From positions 1 to 64,000 of the forward strand of contig NZ_BBQM01000013.1 of assembly GCF_000876015.1 (NCBI RefSeq): 64,000 nt of DNA. The letters run 5' to 3'. The stretch comes from Cupriavidus basilensis (lineage in GTDB: Bacteria > Pseudomonadota > Gammaproteobacteria > Burkholderiales > Burkholderiaceae). This document shows positions 62,995 to 64,000 of this stretch, piece by piece (within the stretch, counting starts at the first letter, position 1; every line of letters begins with the position of its first letter). The position numbers and the translations under genes are program-made. Under the pieces are notes generated by a model, which made no database searches, had not been told where the DNA came from, and saw only the letters and a program-made list of their open reading frames with translations.

Positions 62995-63995
62995 GCCTGC
63001 ACCGCCATCGCGCGGGCCACCGTGCCGTGCCGGCGGCGCGGCCAGACCGACGGATCGAGCATGTTTTCGGGCTGCCGGCCGGCAAGCGCGTCGATGACCT
63101 GCGCGGCACACTGGCTGGCCGTGTCGGCCAGGGCCTCCTGCGTCGAGCCCGCCTGATGCGGGCTCAGCACGACATTGGGCAATGCCGCCAGCGGCGACGC
63201 CACCGGCAACGGCTCGCGCGCGAAGACATCGAGCCCCGCGCCGAAAAGCCTGCCGGCGCGCAGGGCGTCGACCAGCGCCGGTTCGTCGATCAGGCCGCCA
63301 CGCGAAGTATTGAGCAGGATCGCGCCGGGCTTCATCGCCGCCAGCGCGGCGGCATCGATGGTGTGGCGCGTATCGGGCCGCAGCGGCCGGTGCAGCGACA
63401 CGACGTCCGAGACCTCGAGCAGCGCATGCAGGGTCTCGACGCGCTGGACGCCCTGCGCCGCCACCTCGGCCTCGTCGACGCGTGGCGACCACACCACCAC
63501 GTGCATGCCGAAGCCGGCTCGCGCCATCTGCGCGACGATCTGGCCCGTGCGGCCAAAGCCGACGATGCCCAGCGTCTTGCCGGACAGTGAAAGCATCGGC
63601 ACGGTATAGCGGTGCTGCCAGTCCGACCGGCGCGTCGCCGCGTCGGCCAGTACCGCGCCACGTGCCACGGCCAGCATCAGCATCATCGCGTGTTCGGCTA
63701 CCGCGCGGACGTTGGCGCCAGGCGTCGACACCACCGGGATGCCGCAGGCGTGGGCATGCGCCACCGCGATCTTGTCGGTGCCCGTACCGTGGTTGCTGAT
63801 GACAGCCAGGCGCGGCGCGGCGTCGATGGCGGCGGCCGACAGCCCCTCGCGGACGATCGCCGCGTCGACGTCGTGGATTTCGGCAATGCGCCCGGCTTCG
63901 TCGGTGGCGGTGCTGTGGCGCACCTCGATGCCGGCGGCGCGCATGCGTTCGGCGCCGACAGGATGAATCGGCTGGGTAATCAGACAGACTGGCAT
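62991..63995 (-). CDS. D-2-hydroxyacid dehydrogenase (PGDH-like)
   Basis: A 334-residue NAD-dependent dehydrogenase. Visible are the Rossmann motif GIVGFGRTGQ near residue 142, the catalytic Arg in NTSRGGLID near 232, Glu in FAREPLP near 261 and His in LSPHQAGST near 282. It is full length, starting at the ATG at 63995 at the edge of the window. Translationally coupled to the deformylase gene by a 4-nt overlap. It may reduce the 2-oxo acid formed by the dehydratase, or oxidise a 2-hydroxy acid. The operon may continue beyond the window. Confidence 0.92.
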   Translation of the reverse strand: MPVCLITQPIHPVGAERMRAAGIEVRHSTATDEAGRIAEIHDVDAAIVREGLSAAAIDAAPRLAVISNHGTGTDKIAVAHAHACGIPVVSTPGANVRAVAEHAMMLMLAVARGAVLADAATRRSDWQHRYTVPMLSLSGKTLGIVGFGRTGQIVAQMARAGFGMHVVVWSPRVDEAEVAAQGVQRVETLHALLEVSDVVSLHRPLRPDTRHTIDAAALAAMKPGAILLNTSRGGLIDEPALVDALRAGRLFGAGLDVFAREPLPVASPLAALPNVVLSPHQAGSTQEALADTASQCAAQVIDALAGRQPENMLDPSVWPRRRHGTVARAMAVQA

Positions 63996-64000
63996 GAATT

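Overview
The window looks like chromosome or chromid sequence of a high-GC betaproteobacterium of the order Burkholderiales, most likely Cupriavidus or a close relative. This is inferred from four orphan Bug-type (tripartite tricarboxylate) receptors, a lysine/alanine-rich H1-like protein, a CzcCBA-type metal efflux operon, a PHB-depolymerase-like esterase, and the gene style. I see no rRNA, tRNA, CRISPR array or intact insertion sequence.

Region 1 (1-15.4 kb) is acyl-CoA catabolism: an MmgE/PrpD protein, a CitE-like lyase and a MaoC/FAS1-like hydratase with a Bug receptor; then a Bug receptor, an acyl-CoA ligase, another Bug receptor, two adjacent acyl-CoA dehydrogenases, and a ThDP enzyme with a GntR regulator. 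Wedged into it (10.9-12.9 kb) is the wreck of an accessory locus: a frameshifted DUF3696 AAA ATPase overlapping by 4 nt a truncated PIN-like fragment, probably a decayed defence or toxin-type pair.

Region 2 (15.5-24.5 kb) is mixed housekeeping and transport: a DUF535/VirK protein, an MFS transporter, an SLC13-type permease facing an AraC regulator, a small monooxygenase-fold protein, a CPA1 Na+/H+ antiporter and an amidohydrolase.

Region 3 (24.5-37.7 kb) is a chaperone-usher fimbrial island with its own signalling: a mini-pilin, a hybrid sensor kinase (HisKA-REC-Hpt), two NarL-type regulators (one with a degenerate receiver), an EAL-domain protein with a degenerate receiver-like N-terminus, and then, read in reverse, adhesin, usher, chaperone and pilin. 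A 17-bp motif (15/17 identical) lies in the same orientation upstream of both the second regulator and the pilin operon, which suggests a shared regulatory circuit. The layout recalls cupD-rcs-pvr of Pseudomonas aeruginosa.

Region 4 (38.2-44 kb) is a CzcCBA-like heavy-metal RND operon without a local metalloregulator. Region 5 (44.5-56.3 kb) holds small conserved genes: a TauE-like permease, a GFA protein, a 24-aa membrane peptide, a HAD-like protein lacking the second catalytic Asp, an EamA exporter, SlyX, a DUF1439 protein, an H1-like protein, a frameshifted DUF938 methyltransferase, a PhoX phosphatase, YigZ, a ferredoxin, an esterase and a VOC protein.

Region 6 (56.3-64 kb) is a compact catabolic island: D-aminoacylase-like deacylase, Bug receptor, PLP dehydratase, N-carbamoyl-D-amino-acid hydrolase-like nitrilase, LysR regulator, N-formylglutamate deformylase-like enzyme and D-2-hydroxyacid dehydrogenase. 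Together they suggest stripping of N-substituted (D-)amino acids, followed by deamination and possible reduction of the 2-oxo acid.
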